64,000 bases of DNA from Gammaproteobacteria bacterium (GCA_028868515.1 JAGWUI010000004.1:1-64000), one strand, 5' to 3'; numbered from the stretch's first letter, positions 44,593 through 55,236 are shown. A program made the numbers and translations. Notes: generated from the letters alone by a model not told the origin.

Positions 44593-45384
44593 ATGGGTCA
44601 GAAAGTCCATCCAATCGGCATCCGCCTTGGTGTGATTAAACGTCACAACTCGAACTGGTATGCAAGTCCGAAAGCTTATGCTGACAATCTGATTAAAGAT
44701 TTGGAAGTTCGCTCATTTCTGTTCAAAAAACTGAAAAGTGCGATGGTTAGCAAGATTCTGATCGAGCGTCCAACGGGTGCCGCTAAAGTTACCATCAGCA
44801 CGGCACGTCCGGGCATTGTGATTGGTAAAAAAGGCGAAGATATTGAAGTGTTGCAGAAAGAAATCGCGAAAGTGATGGGTGTTCCTGCGCAAGTTAGTAT
44901 CGATGAAATTGATCGTCCAGATCTTGAAGCTCGTCTAGTTGCTGAAAGCATTACTAGCCAGCTTGAGAAGCGTGTGATGTTCCGTCGTGCGATGAAACGC
45001 GCAGTACAGAACTCAATGCGTGCTGGTGCAAAAGGAATCAAGGTTGAAGTGTCAGGCCGTCTTGGTGGTGCAGAAATCGCACGTACTGAGTGGTATCGTG
45101 AAGGTCGTGTACCATTACACACTTTACGTGCTGACATTGATTACGCAAGCGAACGCGCTGAAACGACTTATGGCACCATCGGTGTTAAAGTGTGGATTTT
45201 CCGTGGCGAAATCTTGGGTGGCATGAAACAAGTCATGAACCCAGCACCAGCTGAAGAAAATCGTGGTAAGCGTCGTGCAGAAGGTCGTAATGATCGTCGT
45301 AATGAAGGTCGTGATGACCGTCGCCCGCGTAATGATGGTGGTCGTGGTCGTAATGATCGCGCTCCAGCAGCGAAGGGAGAATAA
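44593..45384 (+). CDS. rpsC: 30S ribosomal protein S3 with an Arg/Asn/Gly-rich C-terminal extension
   Basis: 263 residues, about 30 more than E. coli S3. KH and C-terminal domains are normal ([38 protein letters not shown]). After residue ~215 comes a low-complexity tail of repeated RNDRR and GRND units ending PAAKGE. S3 forms part of the mRNA entry channel and its helicase activity. The tail is an unusual elaboration, probably flexible and RNA-binding. Confidence 0.99.
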   Translation: MGQKVHPIGIRLGVIKRHNSNWYASPKAYADNLIKDLEVRSFLFKKLKSAMVSKILIERPTGAAKVTISTARPGIVIGKKGEDIEVLQKEIAKVMGVPAQVSIDEIDRPDLEARLVAESITSQLEKRVMFRRAMKRAVQNSMRAGAKGIKVEVSGRLGGAEIARTEWYREGRVPLHTLRADIDYASERAETTYGTIGVKVWIFRGEILGGMKQVMNPAPAEENRGKRRAEGRNDRRNEGRDDRRPRNDGGRGRNDRAPAAKGE

Positions 45385-45387
45385 GTC

Positions 45388-45801
45388 ATGTTGCAACCTA
45401 AGCGTACTAAATTTCGTAAAATGCACAAAGGCCGTAATACTGGTCTAGCGCATCGCGGAAGCTCGGTATCATTTGGTACTGTTGCGCTGAAATCAATTGC
45501 ACGTGGTCGTATTACTGCCCGTCAAATTGAAGCAGCTCGTCGTACCATTAGTCGTCGCGTTAAGCGCGGTGGAAAAATCTGGATTCGTGTATTCCCAGAC
45601 AAGCCAATTACACAAAAACCACTCGAAGTTCGTATGGGTAAAGGTAAGGGGAGTGTTGAATACTGGGTCGCAGAAATTAAACCTGGTAAGGTTCTTTACG
45701 AAATTGAAGGTGTGTCTGAAGAGCTAGCGCGTGAAGCGTTTGCGCTTGCAGCAGCAAAACTGCCGTTTAAGACCACCGTCGTTACTCGGACGATCATGTA
45801 A
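45388..45801 (+). CDS. rplP: 50S ribosomal protein L16
   Basis: 137 residues: [19 protein letters not shown] at the start, [27 protein letters not shown] in the middle. L16 contacts the A-site tRNA. Its stop overlaps the rpmC start by one base (TAATG). Confidence 0.99.
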   Translation: MLQPKRTKFRKMHKGRNTGLAHRGSSVSFGTVALKSIARGRITARQIEAARRTISRRVKRGGKIWIRVFPDKPITQKPLEVRMGKGKGSVEYWVAEIKPGKVLYEIEGVSEELAREAFALAAAKLPFKTTVVTRTIM

Positions 45802-46007
45802 TGAGCACTAAAGATCTACGTGAAAAATCAGTAGAAGAGTTGAAAGTTGTTCTCGATGAGACACAATTGAATCAATTCCGTCTACGTATGGCTAAGGCGA
45901 CTGGTCAATTGGGCAAAACGCACGAAGTGCAAGTTGCTCGTAAATCGATCGCACGTATCAAGACGCTGTTGACTGAAAAGCTCGCAGCTGAGAAGGGGAA
46001 CGGATAA
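45801..46007 (+). CDS. rpmC: 50S ribosomal protein L29
   Basis: 68 residues forming two helices: [36 protein letters not shown] and the R-K-S-I-A-R-I-K-T motif. L29 lies next to L23 at the tunnel exit. One-base overlaps with both neighbours. Confidence 0.98.
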   Translation: MSTKDLREKSVEELKVVLDETQLNQFRLRMAKATGQLGKTHEVQVARKSIARIKTLLTEKLAAEKGNG

Positions 46008-46291
46008 TGACTGAACTTGTAACTGAGCAAGCAGTAGCAACGAACACCCGCACTGTTACTGGTAAAGTCGTGAGCGACAAAATGGATAAATCCATTACTG
46101 TCCTGATTGAACGCCGTATCAAACATCCTGTTTATGGAAAAATGATTCGTCGCTCAACCAAGCTTCATGCACACGACGAAAACAACGTCTGTAAAACAGG
46201 CGATGTTGTTACGATCAAAGAATGTCGTCCACTATCCAAAACTAAGGCTTGGACATTGGTCGAAGTTGTTGAGACTGCTGGTCAAAACTAA
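46007..46291 (+). CDS. rpsQ: 30S ribosomal protein S17
   Basis: 94 residues with [43 protein letters not shown] and the [18 protein letters not shown] end. An N-terminal extension of about ten residues is present compared with E. coli. It is the last gene of the S10 unit before a 177-base gap. Confidence 0.98.
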   Translation: MTELVTEQAVATNTRTVTGKVVSDKMDKSITVLIERRIKHPVYGKMIRRSTKLHAHDENNVCKTGDVVTIKECRPLSKTKAWTLVEVVETAGQN

Positions 46292-46343
46292 GTTGTTAAG
46301 CAGTATTGCTTGATAGCGTGAAGTGACGACTAGGTTTTGATTG

Positions 46344-46397
46344 CATCGGTGGTGATTTTAAGGTAGGATTCGCCCTTCTTAAAATCATTCACCGATG
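46344..46397 (+). promoter_or_regulatory. Large hairpin in the rpsQ-rplN gap
   Basis: CATCGGTG pairs with CACCGATG and TGATTTTAAG with CTTAAAATCA, giving 18 bp with a small bulge and a 15-base loop. No T-run follows. It sits at the junction of the S10 and spc units, so it may be an attenuator, an RNase processing site or a protein-binding leader. I could not assign a good spc promoter in this gap. Confidence 0.6.
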
Positions 46398-46468
46398 TTC
46401 GTTATTTATTTACGATCAGTTGAAATTAGTATTTGGCTGTTCATTCAGTCAGGTTGTGGAGTAGAGCA

Positions 46469-46837
46469 ATGATTCAGACCGAAAGTATGCTCGACGTGGC
46501 AGACAACAGCGGTGCGCGCCGTGTCATGTGCATTAAAGTACTAGGCGGTTCGCATCGCCGTTACGCGTCGGTGGGTGACATTATTAAAGTTACCGTAAAA
46601 GAAGCGATTCCTCGTGGTCGCGTCAAAAAAGGTGACGTGATGAACGCAGTTGTTGTTCGTACCAAGTTCGGTATTCGCCGTCCAGACGGATCTTCGATTC
46701 GTTTTGATGACAATGCTGCCGTCTTGTTGAATAACAATAAAGCGCCAATCGCAACACGTATTTTTGGACCAGTGACTCGTGAATTGCGTACAGAGCAGTT
46801 TATGAAAATCATTTCCCTGGCTCCTGAAGTTCTTTAA
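46469..46837 (+). CDS. rplN: 50S ribosomal protein L14
   Basis: 122 residues beginning [33 protein letters not shown] with [14 protein letters not shown]; an upstream open extension is not part of the family. First gene of the spc unit; GTGGAG precedes the ATG. Confidence 0.99.
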   Translation: MIQTESMLDVADNSGARRVMCIKVLGGSHRRYASVGDIIKVTVKEAIPRGRVKKGDVMNAVVVRTKFGIRRPDGSSIRFDDNAAVLLNNNKAPIATRIFGPVTRELRTEQFMKIISLAPEVL

Positions 46838-46846
46838 GAGGTAGTC

Positions 46847-47167
46847 ATGGCTAAGATTAAAAAAGGCGATCAAGTAATTCTGATTGCAGGCAAAGATAAG
46901 GGCAAACAGGGCGTCGTTCTGTCTGTTACTGAAGACCGTGTAAAAGTCGAAGGACTTAACATTGTCAAGAAGCACAAAAAAGGCAACCAAGCAGCAGGTA
47001 CCGAAGGTGCAATCGTTGCTCAGGAAGCTGCGCTTCATATTTCCAACGTAGCGTTGTTTAATGCTGCGACTCAAAAGGCGGATCGTGCTGGTTATCGTAT
47101 TGATGATGCGGGTGTTAAAACTCGTGTGTACAAGTCAACCGGTGAATCAGTGGCGACTGCAAAGTAA
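46847..47167 (+). CDS. rplX: 50S ribosomal protein L24
   Basis: 106 residues with the KOW motif KIKKGDQVILIAGKDKGKQGVVLSV and GLNIVKKHKK; an assembly initiator protein. AGAGG precedes the ATG. Confidence 0.99.
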   Translation: MAKIKKGDQVILIAGKDKGKQGVVLSVTEDRVKVEGLNIVKKHKKGNQAAGTEGAIVAQEAALHISNVALFNAATQKADRAGYRIDDAGVKTRVYKSTGESVATAK

Positions 47168-47193
47168 AAATTTGAAAGGAAAAGGTTAAGGCG

Positions 47194-47730
47194 ATGGCCA
47201 GACTTAAAACGCTTTATAATGACGAACTCAAAGCGAAAATCCAAGCGGATTTGAATCTTGAAAATGTCATGCAAATTCCTCGTATTACCAAAATTACTCT
47301 GAATATGGGTGTTGGTGGTGCGTCTCAGGACAAAAAACTGTTGGACGGTGCGCTGACTGATATGGTTCAGATTGCAGGCCAAAAACCTGTAGTAACTTTG
47401 GCGCGTAATTCAATCGCAGGTTTCAAGATTCGTGAAGGCTGGCCAATTGGCTGTAAAGTCACTTTGCGTGGCGAGCGTATGTACGAATTTTTGGATCGCT
47501 TAGTGGCGATTGCTATTCCTCGTATTCGTGACTTCCGTGGTTTTTCTCCAAAGTCATTTGATGGTCGTGGTAACTATTCACTTGGTCTCAAAGAACAAAT
47601 TATGTTCCCTGAAATCGAGTTTGATAAAATTGATCGGATTCGTGGTATGGATATTACCATCACGACGACCGCTCGTACCGATGACGAAGGTCGTGCTTTG
47701 TTGCGCGCTTTCGGCTTCCCTTTCCGCTAA
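47194..47730 (+). CDS. rplE: 50S ribosomal protein L5
   Basis: 178 residues: [54 protein letters not shown], and the end [28 protein letters not shown]5 binds 5S rRNA and P-site tRNA. AAAGGAAAAGG precedes the ATG. Confidence 0.99.
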   Translation: MARLKTLYNDELKAKIQADLNLENVMQIPRITKITLNMGVGGASQDKKLLDGALTDMVQIAGQKPVVTLARNSIAGFKIREGWPIGCKVTLRGERMYEFLDRLVAIAIPRIRDFRGFSPKSFDGRGNYSLGLKEQIMFPEIEFDKIDRIRGMDITITTTARTDDEGRALLRAFGFPFR

Positions 47731-47739
47731 GAGGCAGTT

Positions 47740-48045
47740 ATGGCTAAGCAAAGTATGATCAATCGTGAGCATAAGCGCACGAAATTGGTGGCAAAATACA
47801 AAACTCGCCGTGATGCGTTGAAAGCAACCATCAGTGATGTAAATGCAACTGATGAAGCGCGTTATGAAGCAGTGGTAAAGCTTGCAGCTTTGCCACGTGA
47901 TTCATCTCCTGTACGTCAACGTAATCGTTGTGGTTTGACAGGTCGTCCACATGGTTATTTCCGTAAGTTCGGGCTTGCTCGTAACAAATTGCGTGAAATG
48001 GTTATGCAAGGCGATGTACCAGGTGTTGTAAAAGCAAGCTGGTAA
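47740..48045 (+). CDS. rpsN: 30S ribosomal protein S14, zinc-independent long form
   Basis: 101 residues, [20 protein letters not shown] at the start and [32 protein letters not shown] at the end. The CxxC zinc ribbon of short S14 is absent (C-minus form). A 138-base gap with two hairpins follows. Confidence 0.99.
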   Translation: MAKQSMINREHKRTKLVAKYKTRRDALKATISDVNATDEARYEAVVKLAALPRDSSPVRQRNRCGLTGRPHGYFRKFGLARNKLREMVMQGDVPGVVKASW

Positions 48046-48059
48046 GACCAAATCAAGTG

Positions 48060-48112
48060 AAAGCAGCTGATGTTCGCATCAGCTGCTTTGTTGTAACAGC
48101 TATTTAGCTGTT
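48060..48112 (+). promoter_or_regulatory. Tandem hairpins in the rpsN-rpsH gap, first with a UUCG loop
   Basis: AAAGCAGCTGATG, TTCG, CATCAGCTGCTTT form a perfect 13-bp stem closed by a UUCG tetraloop (48060-48089). Six bases later AACAGCT, ATTT, AGCTGTT form a 7-bp stem (48095-48112). No clear T-run, so partial termination, mRNA stabilisation or protein binding are possible. The gap is 138 bases where E. coli has a short one. Confidence 0.75.
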
Positions 48113-48183
48113 TAGATGAAAGTAAGTTGTTACTAATTAGGGTGACAATACTGCTTTTAAGGTTGTTTTTAAGGAACTCAATT

Positions 48184-48582
48184 ATGAGTATGCAAGATAC
48201 CGTCGCCGACATGCTTACGCGTGTTCGTAACGCCCAGATGGCGAAGAAACCAAGTGTTTCTATGCCAGGCTCAAAGCTCAAAAAAGCGATTGCTGATTTG
48301 TTAGTTGCTGAAGGCTATGTGTCTGAAGCAAATCTGGAAGCGCAAGAAGGTGGGAAAAGTACATTAACTATCGGCCTGAAATATTATGAAGGCAAATCAG
48401 TCATCGAACTGGTTAAACGTGTTAGTCGCCCTGGACTTCGCCAGTATGTTGGTAAAGATAATTTACCACGCGTTAAACAAGGCCTTGGCATTGCCATCGT
48501 TTCTACTAATCAAGGCATCATGACTGATCGTGCCGCGCGTAGCGCTGGTGTGGGCGGTGAAGTGATTGCTATCGTCGCGTAA
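48184..48582 (+). CDS. rpsH: 30S ribosomal protein S8
   Basis: 132 residues: [22 protein letters not shown] at the start and [31 protein letters not shown] at the end. S8 regulates the spc unit in E. coli. The ATG at 48184 follows AAGGAACTC; longer upstream frames are not family-like. Confidence 0.99.
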   Translation: MSMQDTVADMLTRVRNAQMAKKPSVSMPGSKLKKAIADLLVAEGYVSEANLEAQEGGKSTLTIGLKYYEGKSVIELVKRVSRPGLRQYVGKDNLPRVKQGLGIAIVSTNQGIMTDRAARSAGVGGEVIAIVA

Positions 48583-48593
48583 TAGGTGATCTC

Positions 48594-49127
48594 ATGTCTC
48601 GTGTGGCCAAAGCCCCAGTGACTCTACCGAAAGGTGTTGAGGTCACTTTGCAAGGACAAACTGTAACAGTTAAAGGCAGCAAAGGTACGCTGACTCATAA
48701 CCTCCATAGTTTGGTTACGTTAAAAGTTGAAGAAGGTGTTCTTTCTGTTTCTCCAGTGTCAGATACTCAAGCTGCGTGGATGCAAACTGGTACTGCGCGT
48801 TCAGTATTGAATAATCTTGTACAAGGTGTAAATGCTGGTTTCGAGCGTAAGCTGCAACTGGTTGGTGTGGGTTATAAAGCACAAGCTAAAGGCACAGTGT
48901 TGAATATGGCGCTTGGATATTCACATCCAATCGATTTTCAATTGCCAGCTGGTGTAACCGCGGAAACACCAACGCCAACTGAAATCGTGCTTAAGTCTAT
49001 TGATAAGCACATTTTAGGTCAGGCTGCTGCGAATATTCGTGCGTTCCGTGCTCCAGAGCCATATAAAGGTAAAGGTGTGCGCTACTCGGATGAAGTCATC
49101 ATTCGTAAAGAAGCTAAGAAGAAGTAA
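48594..49127 (+). CDS. rplF: 50S ribosomal protein L6
   Basis: 177 residues with the duplicated L6 fold: [42 protein letters not shown] and [23 protein letters not shown]. Binds near the sarcin-ricin loop. 11 bases after rpsH. Confidence 0.99.
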   Translation: MSRVAKAPVTLPKGVEVTLQGQTVTVKGSKGTLTHNLHSLVTLKVEEGVLSVSPVSDTQAAWMQTGTARSVLNNLVQGVNAGFERKLQLVGVGYKAQAKGTVLNMALGYSHPIDFQLPAGVTAETPTPTEIVLKSIDKHILGQAAANIRAFRAPEPYKGKGVRYSDEVIIRKEAKKK

Positions 49128-49138
49128 GGGGAGTCAGC

Positions 49139-49489
49139 ATGAACGACAAGAAACAATCGCGTTTGCGTCGTGCCAAGAGCACCCGCTTACATATTCGTGC
49201 CAATGGTGCGACTCGCTTGTGCGTAAATCGCACACCGCGTCATATCTACGCACAAATTATTTCAGCAGACGGCAGCACAGTATTGGCACAAGCGTCTACG
49301 CTTGATAGCACACTGCGCTCAGGCGCAACTGGTAACATCGATGCAGCAACTAAAGTAGGCAATCTGATTGCTGAACGTGCTAAAGCAGCGGGTGTAACTA
49401 AAGTAGCATTTGACCGTTCTGGTTTTAAATATCATGGCCGCATCAAAGCGTTAGCTGATGCTGCACGTAGCGGCGGGTTGGAGTTCTAA
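49139..49489 (+). CDS. rplR: 50S ribosomal protein L18
   Basis: 116 residues with [47 protein letters not shown] at the end; a 5S rRNA binder. GGGGAG precedes the ATG. Confidence 0.99.
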   Translation: MNDKKQSRLRRAKSTRLHIRANGATRLCVNRTPRHIYAQIISADGSTVLAQASTLDSTLRSGATGNIDAATKVGNLIAERAKAAGVTKVAFDRSGFKYHGRIKALADAARSGGLEF

Positions 49490-49491
49490 TC

Positions 49492-49998
49492 ATGGCACGT
49501 GAAAAAGTTGAACAACAAAACGACGGCTTTACTGAGAAACTGGTTGCAGTAGATCGTGTAGCAAAAGTCGTAAAAGGTGGTCGTATTTTCTCTTTCACAG
49601 CATTGACTGTGATTGGTGATGGTAATGGTCGTGTAGGTTTTGGTCGTGGTAAAGCACGTGAAGTGCCAGCTGCGATTGCTAAGGCTCTTGAAGCAGCTCG
49701 TCGTAACATGATCTCTGTTGATCTTAACGGCACGACACTTCAGCATCCAATCAACTCAACACATGGTGCTTCACGTATTTACATGCAACCTGCCTCTGAA
49801 GGTACTGGTGTAATCGCGGGTGGTGCAATGCGTGCAGTGCTTGAAGTTGCTGGTGTACAAAACGTTCTGGCAAAGTGCTACGGCTCTACCAATGCGACTA
49901 ACGTTGTTTATGCAACGTTTAAAGGCTTGAAGAGCATGACCTCTGCAGAGAAAGTTGCAGCGAAGCGCGGCCTGTCTGTCGAAGAAATCCGAGGATAA
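49492..49998 (+). CDS. rpsE: 30S ribosomal protein S5
   Basis: 168 residues: [48 protein letters not shown] is the S5 N-terminal double-stranded RNA domain, and the middle has [29 protein letters not shown]. It controls decoding accuracy. Two bases after rplR. Confidence 0.99.
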   Translation: MAREKVEQQNDGFTEKLVAVDRVAKVVKGGRIFSFTALTVIGDGNGRVGFGRGKAREVPAAIAKALEAARRNMISVDLNGTTLQHPINSTHGASRIYMQPASEGTGVIAGGAMRAVLEVAGVQNVLAKCYGSTNATNVVYATFKGLKSMTSAEKVAAKRGLSVEEIRG

Positions 49999-50004
49999 GC
50001 AGCC

Positions 50005-50190
50005 ATGACTACAGCAAAAACCATTAAGGTTACCCAAATTAAATCAAGCGCACATCGCTTGAAAAACCATAAACTTTCATTGAAAGGTCTTGGTTTACGT
50101 CGTATTAATCATACTGTTGAAGTGCTTGACACTCCATCTAATCGCGGCATGATTAATCAAGTTTACTATATGGTTCGTGTCGAGGATTGA
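50005..50190 (+). CDS. rpmD: 50S ribosomal protein L30
   Basis: 61 residues, [53 protein letters not shown]: the complete L30 fold with the GLGLRRINH motif. Ends five bases before rplO. Confidence 0.98.
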   Translation: MTTAKTIKVTQIKSSAHRLKNHKLSLKGLGLRRINHTVEVLDTPSNRGMINQVYYMVRVED

Positions 50191-50194
50191 TGCC

Positions 50195-50659
50195 ATGACT
50201 CTTAAATTAAATGAACTGTCACCAGCAGAAGGTTCGGTTAAGCCGCGCCGTCGCTTGGGTCGCGGTATTGGTTCAGGACTTGGCAAAACTGGTGGTCGTG
50301 GTGTTAAAGGCCAAAGTTCACGTACAGGTTCTAGCTTACGTCCAGGTTTTGAAGGCGGTCAAATGCCTTTATATCGTCGTTTGCCAAAATTTGGTTTTAC
50401 TAGCTTGAAAGGTTTGAAAGTTGCAGAAGTGCGTCTTTCAGAACTTAATAAAGTTGAGGGTGATATCGTTACTCTTGAAACTTTAAAAGCTGCAAACCTT
50501 GTCCGTAATGACAAAGTACGCGTCAAGATCATGTTGTCTGGCGAAGTGACCCGTGCTTTTACCGTAGGTAAAGGCGTGACTTTGACTAAAGGTGCTCTAG
50601 CTGCAATTACTGCTGCTGGTGGCAAAGTCGAAGCGACTACTGAAACTGCAGGAGCATAA
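50195..50659 (+). CDS. rplO: 50S ribosomal protein L15
   Basis: 154 residues: [39 protein letters not shown] at the N-terminus, [18 protein letters not shown]. Start chosen at ATG 50195 (MTLKLNELS), not the earlier frame overlapping rpmD. Confidence 0.99.
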   Translation: MTLKLNELSPAEGSVKPRRRLGRGIGSGLGKTGGRGVKGQSSRTGSSLRPGFEGGQMPLYRRLPKFGFTSLKGLKVAEVRLSELNKVEGDIVTLETLKAANLVRNDKVRVKIMLSGEVTRAFTVGKGVTLTKGALAAITAAGGKVEATTETAGA

Positions 50660-50664
50660 TTCGC

Positions 50665-52026
50665 ATGGCACAGCCACCGACCACTCGTAGTAATGCTCGT
50701 GTTGATGCCCGTGCCGCAATGAAAGATCCAGTAGCCCGTCAGGGCTACCGTGAGCTGATGCAGCGTATTATGTTTCTGCTTGGTGCTTTAGTTGTTTTCC
50801 GTCTTGGATCACATGTGCCTGTACCGGGTATTAACCCAGAACGTCTTGCGCATCTGTTTAAAGAGAACGAAAACACCATCCTAAGCATGTTTAACATGTT
50901 TTCTGGTGGTGCGTTACAACGGATGTCAATTCTTGCATTGGGAATTATGCCTTATATTTCCTCCTCAATTATCGTTCAACTAATGACAACTGTGGTTCCG
51001 TCATTAGAAGCGATTAAAAAAGAAGGTGAATCAGGTCGACGTAAGATCAGTCAATATACTCGTTATGGCACATTAGGCTTAGGTCTAGTGCAAGCAATTG
51101 CAATGTGTGCAGGATTGATTAGTCAGCAGATTACATTAAGTTCAGGCTTAGATTTTTATGTGCCAGCTGTTACCTCTTTGGTGGCAGGTACAATGTTTAT
51201 GATGTGGTTGGGTGAGCAGATTACTGAACGTGGTGTCGGTAACGGTATTTCCATGCTAATTTTTGCAGGGATTGTCGCAGGTCTACCAGCCCATATCGCA
51301 CAAGCATTTGAAGGTGTTAAACAAGGGCAAGGTAGTTTAATTACTTTGTTTGTTGTGGCTATTCTGGCTTTGGCTGTGATTGCTGCTGTCGTATTTATGG
51401 AACGGGCTCAACGTCGTATTCCTGTTAACTATGCGCAACGTCAACAAGGTCGTCAAGTTTTTGCAGCTCAACAGACGCATCTTCCGCTTAAGATTAATAT
51501 GTCAGGTGTAATTCCTGCAATTTTTGCAAGTTCATTATTACTGTTTCCTGCAAGTTTGGGACAGTGGATTGGTAATGCGCCTAATCCAAATATGATGCAG
51601 CGGTTTTTGCAAGATTTTGCGTTGGTATTATCTCCTGGTCAGCCACTTTATCTGGTCTTGTTTGCGATATTAATTATTTTCTTCTGTTATTTTTATACGG
51701 CTTTGATGTTTAGCCCGAAAGAAGTATCAGAAAATCTGAAGCGTAGTGGAGCATATGTCCCAGGTATTCGTCCTGGCGATCAGACCACACGTTATTTGGA
51801 TCATATTTTGAATCGATTGACGTTTATCGGTGCGATTTATATGACCATCATTTGTTTGCTGCCTATGTTTTTACAAGCAGGATTCAATATACCGTTTAAC
51901 CTCGGTGGAACATCTCTACTGATCGTTGTTGTGGTTGTGATGGATTTTATGGCTCAAGTGCAAGCGCACATGACTTCGCAGCAGTATCAAAATCAGTCGT
52001 TAATGAAAGGAAGTGGTCGTAAATAA
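50665..52026 (+). CDS. secY: Protein translocase channel subunit SecY
   Basis: 453 residues with ten transmembrane helices. [17 protein letters not shown] at the first helix (plug region follows: [26 protein letters not shown]), then [21 protein letters not shown] and the cytosolic [15 protein letters not shown] loop. SecY with SecE and SecG forms the Sec channel. It closes the spc unit with rpmJ 54 bases downstream. Confidence 0.99.
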   Translation: MAQPPTTRSNARVDARAAMKDPVARQGYRELMQRIMFLLGALVVFRLGSHVPVPGINPERLAHLFKENENTILSMFNMFSGGALQRMSILALGIMPYISSSIIVQLMTTVVPSLEAIKKEGESGRRKISQYTRYGTLGLGLVQAIAMCAGLISQQITLSSGLDFYVPAVTSLVAGTMFMMWLGEQITERGVGNGISMLIFAGIVAGLPAHIAQAFEGVKQGQGSLITLFVVAILALAVIAAVVFMERAQRRIPVNYAQRQQGRQVFAAQQTHLPLKINMSGVIPAIFASSLLLFPASLGQWIGNAPNPNMMQRFLQDFALVLSPGQPLYLVLFAILIIFFCYFYTALMFSPKEVSENLKRSGAYVPGIRPGDQTTRYLDHILNRLTFIGAIYMTIICLLPMFLQAGFNIPFNLGGTSLLIVVVVVMDFMAQVQAHMTSQQYQNQSLMKGSGRK

Positions 52027-52080
52027 GAGCGAGTTGTAAAACGCTTTATTGATGATCATGTTGTCTACTAGAGGTGTCAC

Positions 52081-52197
52081 ATGAAAGTTCGTGCTTCAGT
52101 AAAAGTAATGTGCGGTAACTGTAAAGTTGTCCGTCGCAATGGAGTGGTTCGCGTGATTTGTAGCGTTGAGCCACGTCACAAACAGCGTCAAGGTTAA
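52081..52197 (+). CDS. rpmJ: 50S ribosomal protein L36, zinc-binding form
   Basis: 38 codons starting with ATG at 52081: [20 protein letters not shown], then [18 protein letters not shown] and TAA. Cys11, Cys14, Cys27 and His33 make the C-plus zinc ribbon. AGAGGTGTC precedes the ATG. Confidence 0.98.
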   Translation: MKVRASVKVMCGNCKVVRRNGVVRVICSVEPRHKQRQG

Positions 52198-52222
52198 TTT
52201 TTAATTTAATCTTTGTTGCTTG

Positions 52223-52252
52223 TTGATTTTTGTAGGTACGCTGTTGTATTAT
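52223..52252 (+). promoter_or_regulatory. Probable alpha-operon promoter
   Basis: TTGATT, 18 bases, TATTAT, in the 145-base rpmJ-rpsM gap. The leader after it (52259-52342) has CGCCCC and GGGGCG arms and a TACTAC/GTAGTA stem near the rpsM ribosome-binding site. In E. coli S4 binds a leader pseudoknot here to repress the unit; a similar control is inferred, not shown. Confidence 0.55.
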
Positions 52253-52342
52253 TCGCCCCTTCGTTTTTGATGGGGCGCATGATTTTGCAGCGCCTGCTTT
52301 TGTTGTACTACTTTTTTAATTGTAGTATTTGGAGAGAGATGT

Positions 52343-52699
52343 ATGGCACGTATTGCCGGTGTCAATATTCCGGATAACAAGCATGCTGTCATTTCGTTGA
52401 CTTATGTTTTTGGTATCGGTCGTCACACAGCTGCTAAGATTTTGGCAGCGACTGGGATTGCTCCGACGACTAAAGTTCGTGAGTTATCGGATGTACAGTT
52501 AGATGCGATTCGCGCAGAAGTTGCTAATGTTTCGACAGAAGGTGACTTACGTCGTGAAATATCCATGAATATTAAACGTTTGATGGACTTGGGCTGCTAC
52601 CGTGGTCTGCGTCATCGTCGTGGTTTACCTGTTCGTGGTCAACGCACCAAGACTAATGCACGTACTCGTAAGGGTCCGCGTAAACCAATCAAGAAATAA
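52343..52699 (+). CDS. rpsM: 30S ribosomal protein S13
   Basis: 118 residues: [29 protein letters not shown] and the basic end [25 protein letters not shown]. Bridges to L5 and contacts P-site tRNA. GGAGAGAG precedes the ATG. Confidence 0.99.
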   Translation: MARIAGVNIPDNKHAVISLTYVFGIGRHTAAKILAATGIAPTTKVRELSDVQLDAIRAEVANVSTEGDLRREISMNIKRLMDLGCYRGLRHRRGLPVRGQRTKTNARTRKGPRKPIKK

Positions 52700-52719
52700 T
52701 TGCTTCAGGAAGCTAAAAG

Positions 52720-53106
52720 ATGGCTAAAGATACTCGCGTCCGCAAGAAGGTCACCCGTACCGTCTCTGAGGGGATCGCACACATACACGCATCTTTTAAT
52801 AACACCATTGTGACCATTACCGATCGTCAAGGTAATGCACTGGCCTGGGCCACTTCAGGTGGACAGGGCTTCCGTGGTTCACGTAAATCTACTCCGTTTG
52901 CTGCGCAGGTTGCGGCAGAAGTTGCTGGTAAAGCAGCATCGGAATACGGTTTAAAAAATTTGGATGTTCTGGTTAAAGGTCCAGGTCCAGGTCGTGAATC
53001 TGCGGTACGTGCTTTGGGCGCAGCGGGTTATAAGATCAACAGCATCACAGACGTGACGCCAATCCCTCACAATGGCTGCCGCCCGTCTAAGAAACGTCGC
53101 GTTTAA
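52720..53106 (+). CDS. rpsK: 30S ribosomal protein S11
   Basis: 128 residues: [46 protein letters not shown] and the end [18 protein letters not shown]. Platform protein beside the E site. Confidence 0.99.
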   Translation: MAKDTRVRKKVTRTVSEGIAHIHASFNNTIVTITDRQGNALAWATSGGQGFRGSRKSTPFAAQVAAEVAGKAASEYGLKNLDVLVKGPGPGRESAVRALGAAGYKINSITDVTPIPHNGCRPSKKRRV

Positions 53107-53118
53107 GGAGAATCATTC

Positions 53119-53760
53119 ATGGCTCGTTATATTGGTCCAAAATGCAAACTCTCGCGTCGCGAAGGGACAGATTTGCAGTTAAAATCAGGCGTTAAACCGT
53201 TTGATGTGAAAACAAAGAAATCAGAGCGTGCACCTGGTCAACACGGTCAAAGCCGTGCAAAACAGTCAGACTATGCGCTACAGTTGCGTGAAAAGCAAAA
53301 AGTTCGTCGTATTTACGGTGTGCTTGAGCGTCAATTCAGTAACTACTACAAAGAAGCAGCGCGCTCACGTGGCGCAACTGGTGAAAACCTACTGCAGTTA
53401 TTAGAAAGCCGTCTAGACAACGTGGTCTATCGCATGGGCTTTGGCTCAACACGTGCAGAAGCGCGTCAGTTGGTTAGCCATCGCAGTGTTACGCTGAAGC
53501 GTGCAGGCAAAGAAGAAGCAATTCGCGTTAACATTGCTTCAATTCAAGTTCAGCCAGGCGATGTGATTGCGATTCACGCAGGTGCAAAAAATCAATTACG
53601 TATTAAGAGCGCAATTGAATTGGGTGCACAACGTGGTATCCCAAGTTGGATGGATGTAGATCACAGTAAAATGGAAGGTACATTCAAGGCTAAGCCTGAT
53701 CGTGCCGACTTGCCAGCTGAAATCAATGAAAGCTTGATCGTCGAACTGTATTCGAAATAA
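53119..53760 (+). CDS. rpsD: 30S ribosomal protein S4
   Basis: 213 residues: [64 protein letters not shown] and the S4 RNA-binding loop [25 protein letters not shown]-minus form without a complete zinc ligand set. In E. coli S4 represses the alpha operon. Confidence 0.99.
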   Translation: MARYIGPKCKLSRREGTDLQLKSGVKPFDVKTKKSERAPGQHGQSRAKQSDYALQLREKQKVRRIYGVLERQFSNYYKEAARSRGATGENLLQLLESRLDNVVYRMGFGSTRAEARQLVSHRSVTLKRAGKEEAIRVNIASIQVQPGDVIAIHAGAKNQLRIKSAIELGAQRGIPSWMDVDHSKMEGTFKAKPDRADLPAEINESLIVELYSK

Positions 53761-53776
53761 TCCATCGAGGTGGCAA

Positions 53777-54784
53777 ATGATGAGCACTGCAAATGAATTT
53801 CTAACTCCGCATGCAATTAAGGTTGATGCGGTGTCAGGAACTTCGGCAAAAGTAATTCTTGAGCCGCTTGAGCGTGGTTTTGGCCACACGCTGGGTAATG
53901 CCCTACGTCGTATCTTATTGTCTTCTCTCACTGGCGCTGCCGTGGTTGAAGCTGAGATCGAAGGTGTTGAGCATGAGTACAGCACACTCGAAGGCTTGCA
54001 ACAAGATGTGGTTGAGTTGCTTTTGAACTTGAAGGGCTTGTCAATCAAGCTGTTTGAGCAAGATGAAGCAACATTGACAATCGACAAGCAAGGTCCAGGT
54101 ACTGTGACTGCTGCCGATCTTCAATTGCCACATAATGTTGAAATTGTGAATCCAGATCATGTGATTGCTCAATTGGGTGCAAATGGTCATCTGAAAATGC
54201 GCTTAAAAGTCACGCGTGGTCGTGGCTATGAGCCAGCAGACATTCGTTATCCAGAAGGCGAGACTCGCCCTGTGGGTCGTCTGCAATTGGATGCAAGCTA
54301 TAGTCCAATTAAGCGTGTTTCTTACACTGTAGAAAATGCGCGTGTTGAGCAGCGTACCGATTTGGACAAGCTAGTTATTGAGCTTGAAACCAATGGTACC
54401 GTTGATCCTGAAGAAGCAATTCGGAAGGCAGCGACGATTCTGCAACAACAAATTGCTATTTTTGTTGACCTGCAAAAAGACCATACTCCAGAGCCAGTTG
54501 CTAGTCGTGAAGAGGTTGATCCAATCCTTTTACGTCCAGTAGATGATTTGGAATTGACCGTTCGTTCTGCGAACTGTCTGAAAGCGGAAAACATTTATTA
54601 CATTGGCGATCTGGTTCAGCGTACTGAAGTTGAACTGCTCAAAACTCCAAATTTGGGCAAAAAGTCGCTTACCGAAATCAAAGATGTATTGGCTTCGAAA
54701 GGCCTGTCACTCGGTTTACGTTTGGATAACTGGCCACCAGCCAGCCTACGTGTCGATGACCGTTTTGCCTACCGTAGCCGCTAA
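53777..54784 (+). CDS. rpoA: RNA polymerase alpha subunit
   Basis: 335 residues. N-terminal assembly domain ([29 protein letters not shown]) and C-terminal domain ([45 protein letters not shown]) that binds UP elements and activators, with the VRSANCLK determinant intact. GAGGTGG precedes the double ATG. Located between rpsD and rplQ as in other gammaproteobacteria. Confidence 0.99.
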   Translation: MMSTANEFLTPHAIKVDAVSGTSAKVILEPLERGFGHTLGNALRRILLSSLTGAAVVEAEIEGVEHEYSTLEGLQQDVVELLLNLKGLSIKLFEQDEATLTIDKQGPGTVTAADLQLPHNVEIVNPDHVIAQLGANGHLKMRLKVTRGRGYEPADIRYPEGETRPVGRLQLDASYSPIKRVSYTVENARVEQRTDLDKLVIELETNGTVDPEEAIRKAATILQQQIAIFVDLQKDHTPEPVASREEVDPILLRPVDDLELTVRSANCLKAENIYYIGDLVQRTEVELLKTPNLGKKSLTEIKDVLASKGLSLGLRLDNWPPASLRVDDRFAYRSR

Positions 54785-54799
54785 TTTAGGAATATCACC

Positions 54800-55186
54800 A
54801 TGCGTCATCGTAATAGTGGTGTGAAACTGGGTCGCACAAGCAGCCATCGTAAAGCTATGTTCCAAAACATGGCAAACTCGTTGTTTGAGCATGAACTCAT
54901 TAAAACCACCTTGCCAAAAGCTAAAGAATTGCGCCGCGTTGCCGAGCCGTTAATCACTTTGGCAAAAGTTGATTCTGTTGCGAATCGTCGTCTTGCGTTT
55001 GCGCGTACGCGTAGCCCAGCGATGGTTGGTAAACTGTTTACCGTTCTCGGTCCACGTTACAAGACTCGCCAAGGCGGTTATTTACGTGTACTGAAAGCTG
55101 GCTTCCGTCCAGGTGATGCAGCGCCAATGGCGTATGTAGAACTGGTTGATCGCCAAATCGGTGCAGCAGCAGTTGAAGCTGAATAA
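54800..55186 (+). CDS. rplQ: 50S ribosomal protein L17
   Basis: 128 residues: [55 protein letters not shown] and [10 protein letters not shown]. Exit-tunnel protein; last gene of the block, followed by a terminator. Confidence 0.99.
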   Translation: MRHRNSGVKLGRTSSHRKAMFQNMANSLFEHELIKTTLPKAKELRRVAEPLITLAKVDSVANRRLAFARTRSPAMVGKLFTVLGPRYKTRQGGYLRVLKAGFRPGDAAPMAYVELVDRQIGAAAVEAE

Positions 55187-55202
55187 TTAATTCAGTTTTG
55201 AT

Positions 55203-55236
55203 AAAAAGACCAGCTTAATGCTGGTCTTTTTGTTTT
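55203..55236 (+). terminator. Intrinsic terminator after rplQ
   Basis: AAGACCAGC and GCTGGTCTT flank TTAAT, with T-tract after and A-run before, 17 bases beyond the rplQ stop. It ends the S10-spc-alpha block and, read backward, may also serve the convergent glycosylase gene. Confidence 0.93.

Noticed and set aside
45124..45428. Overlapping minus-strand frames opposite the end of rpsC
   Set aside because: Arg/Thr-rich low-complexity translations of the repetitive rpsC tail; antisense artefacts.
46433..46468. Longer start for rplN (12 extra residues)
   Set aside because: L14 begins MIQ at the ATG at 46469, which has GTGGAG upstream; the extension is untranslated leader.
48127..48183. Upstream extension of rpsH
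   Set aside because: Leucine-rich translation of leader DNA; S8 starts at the ATG giving [13 protein letters not shown].
41183..55186. Possible insertion or frameshift in the ribosomal block
   Set aside because: All 27 genes are full length and in the standard S10-spc-alpha order; only non-coding gaps differ from E. coli.
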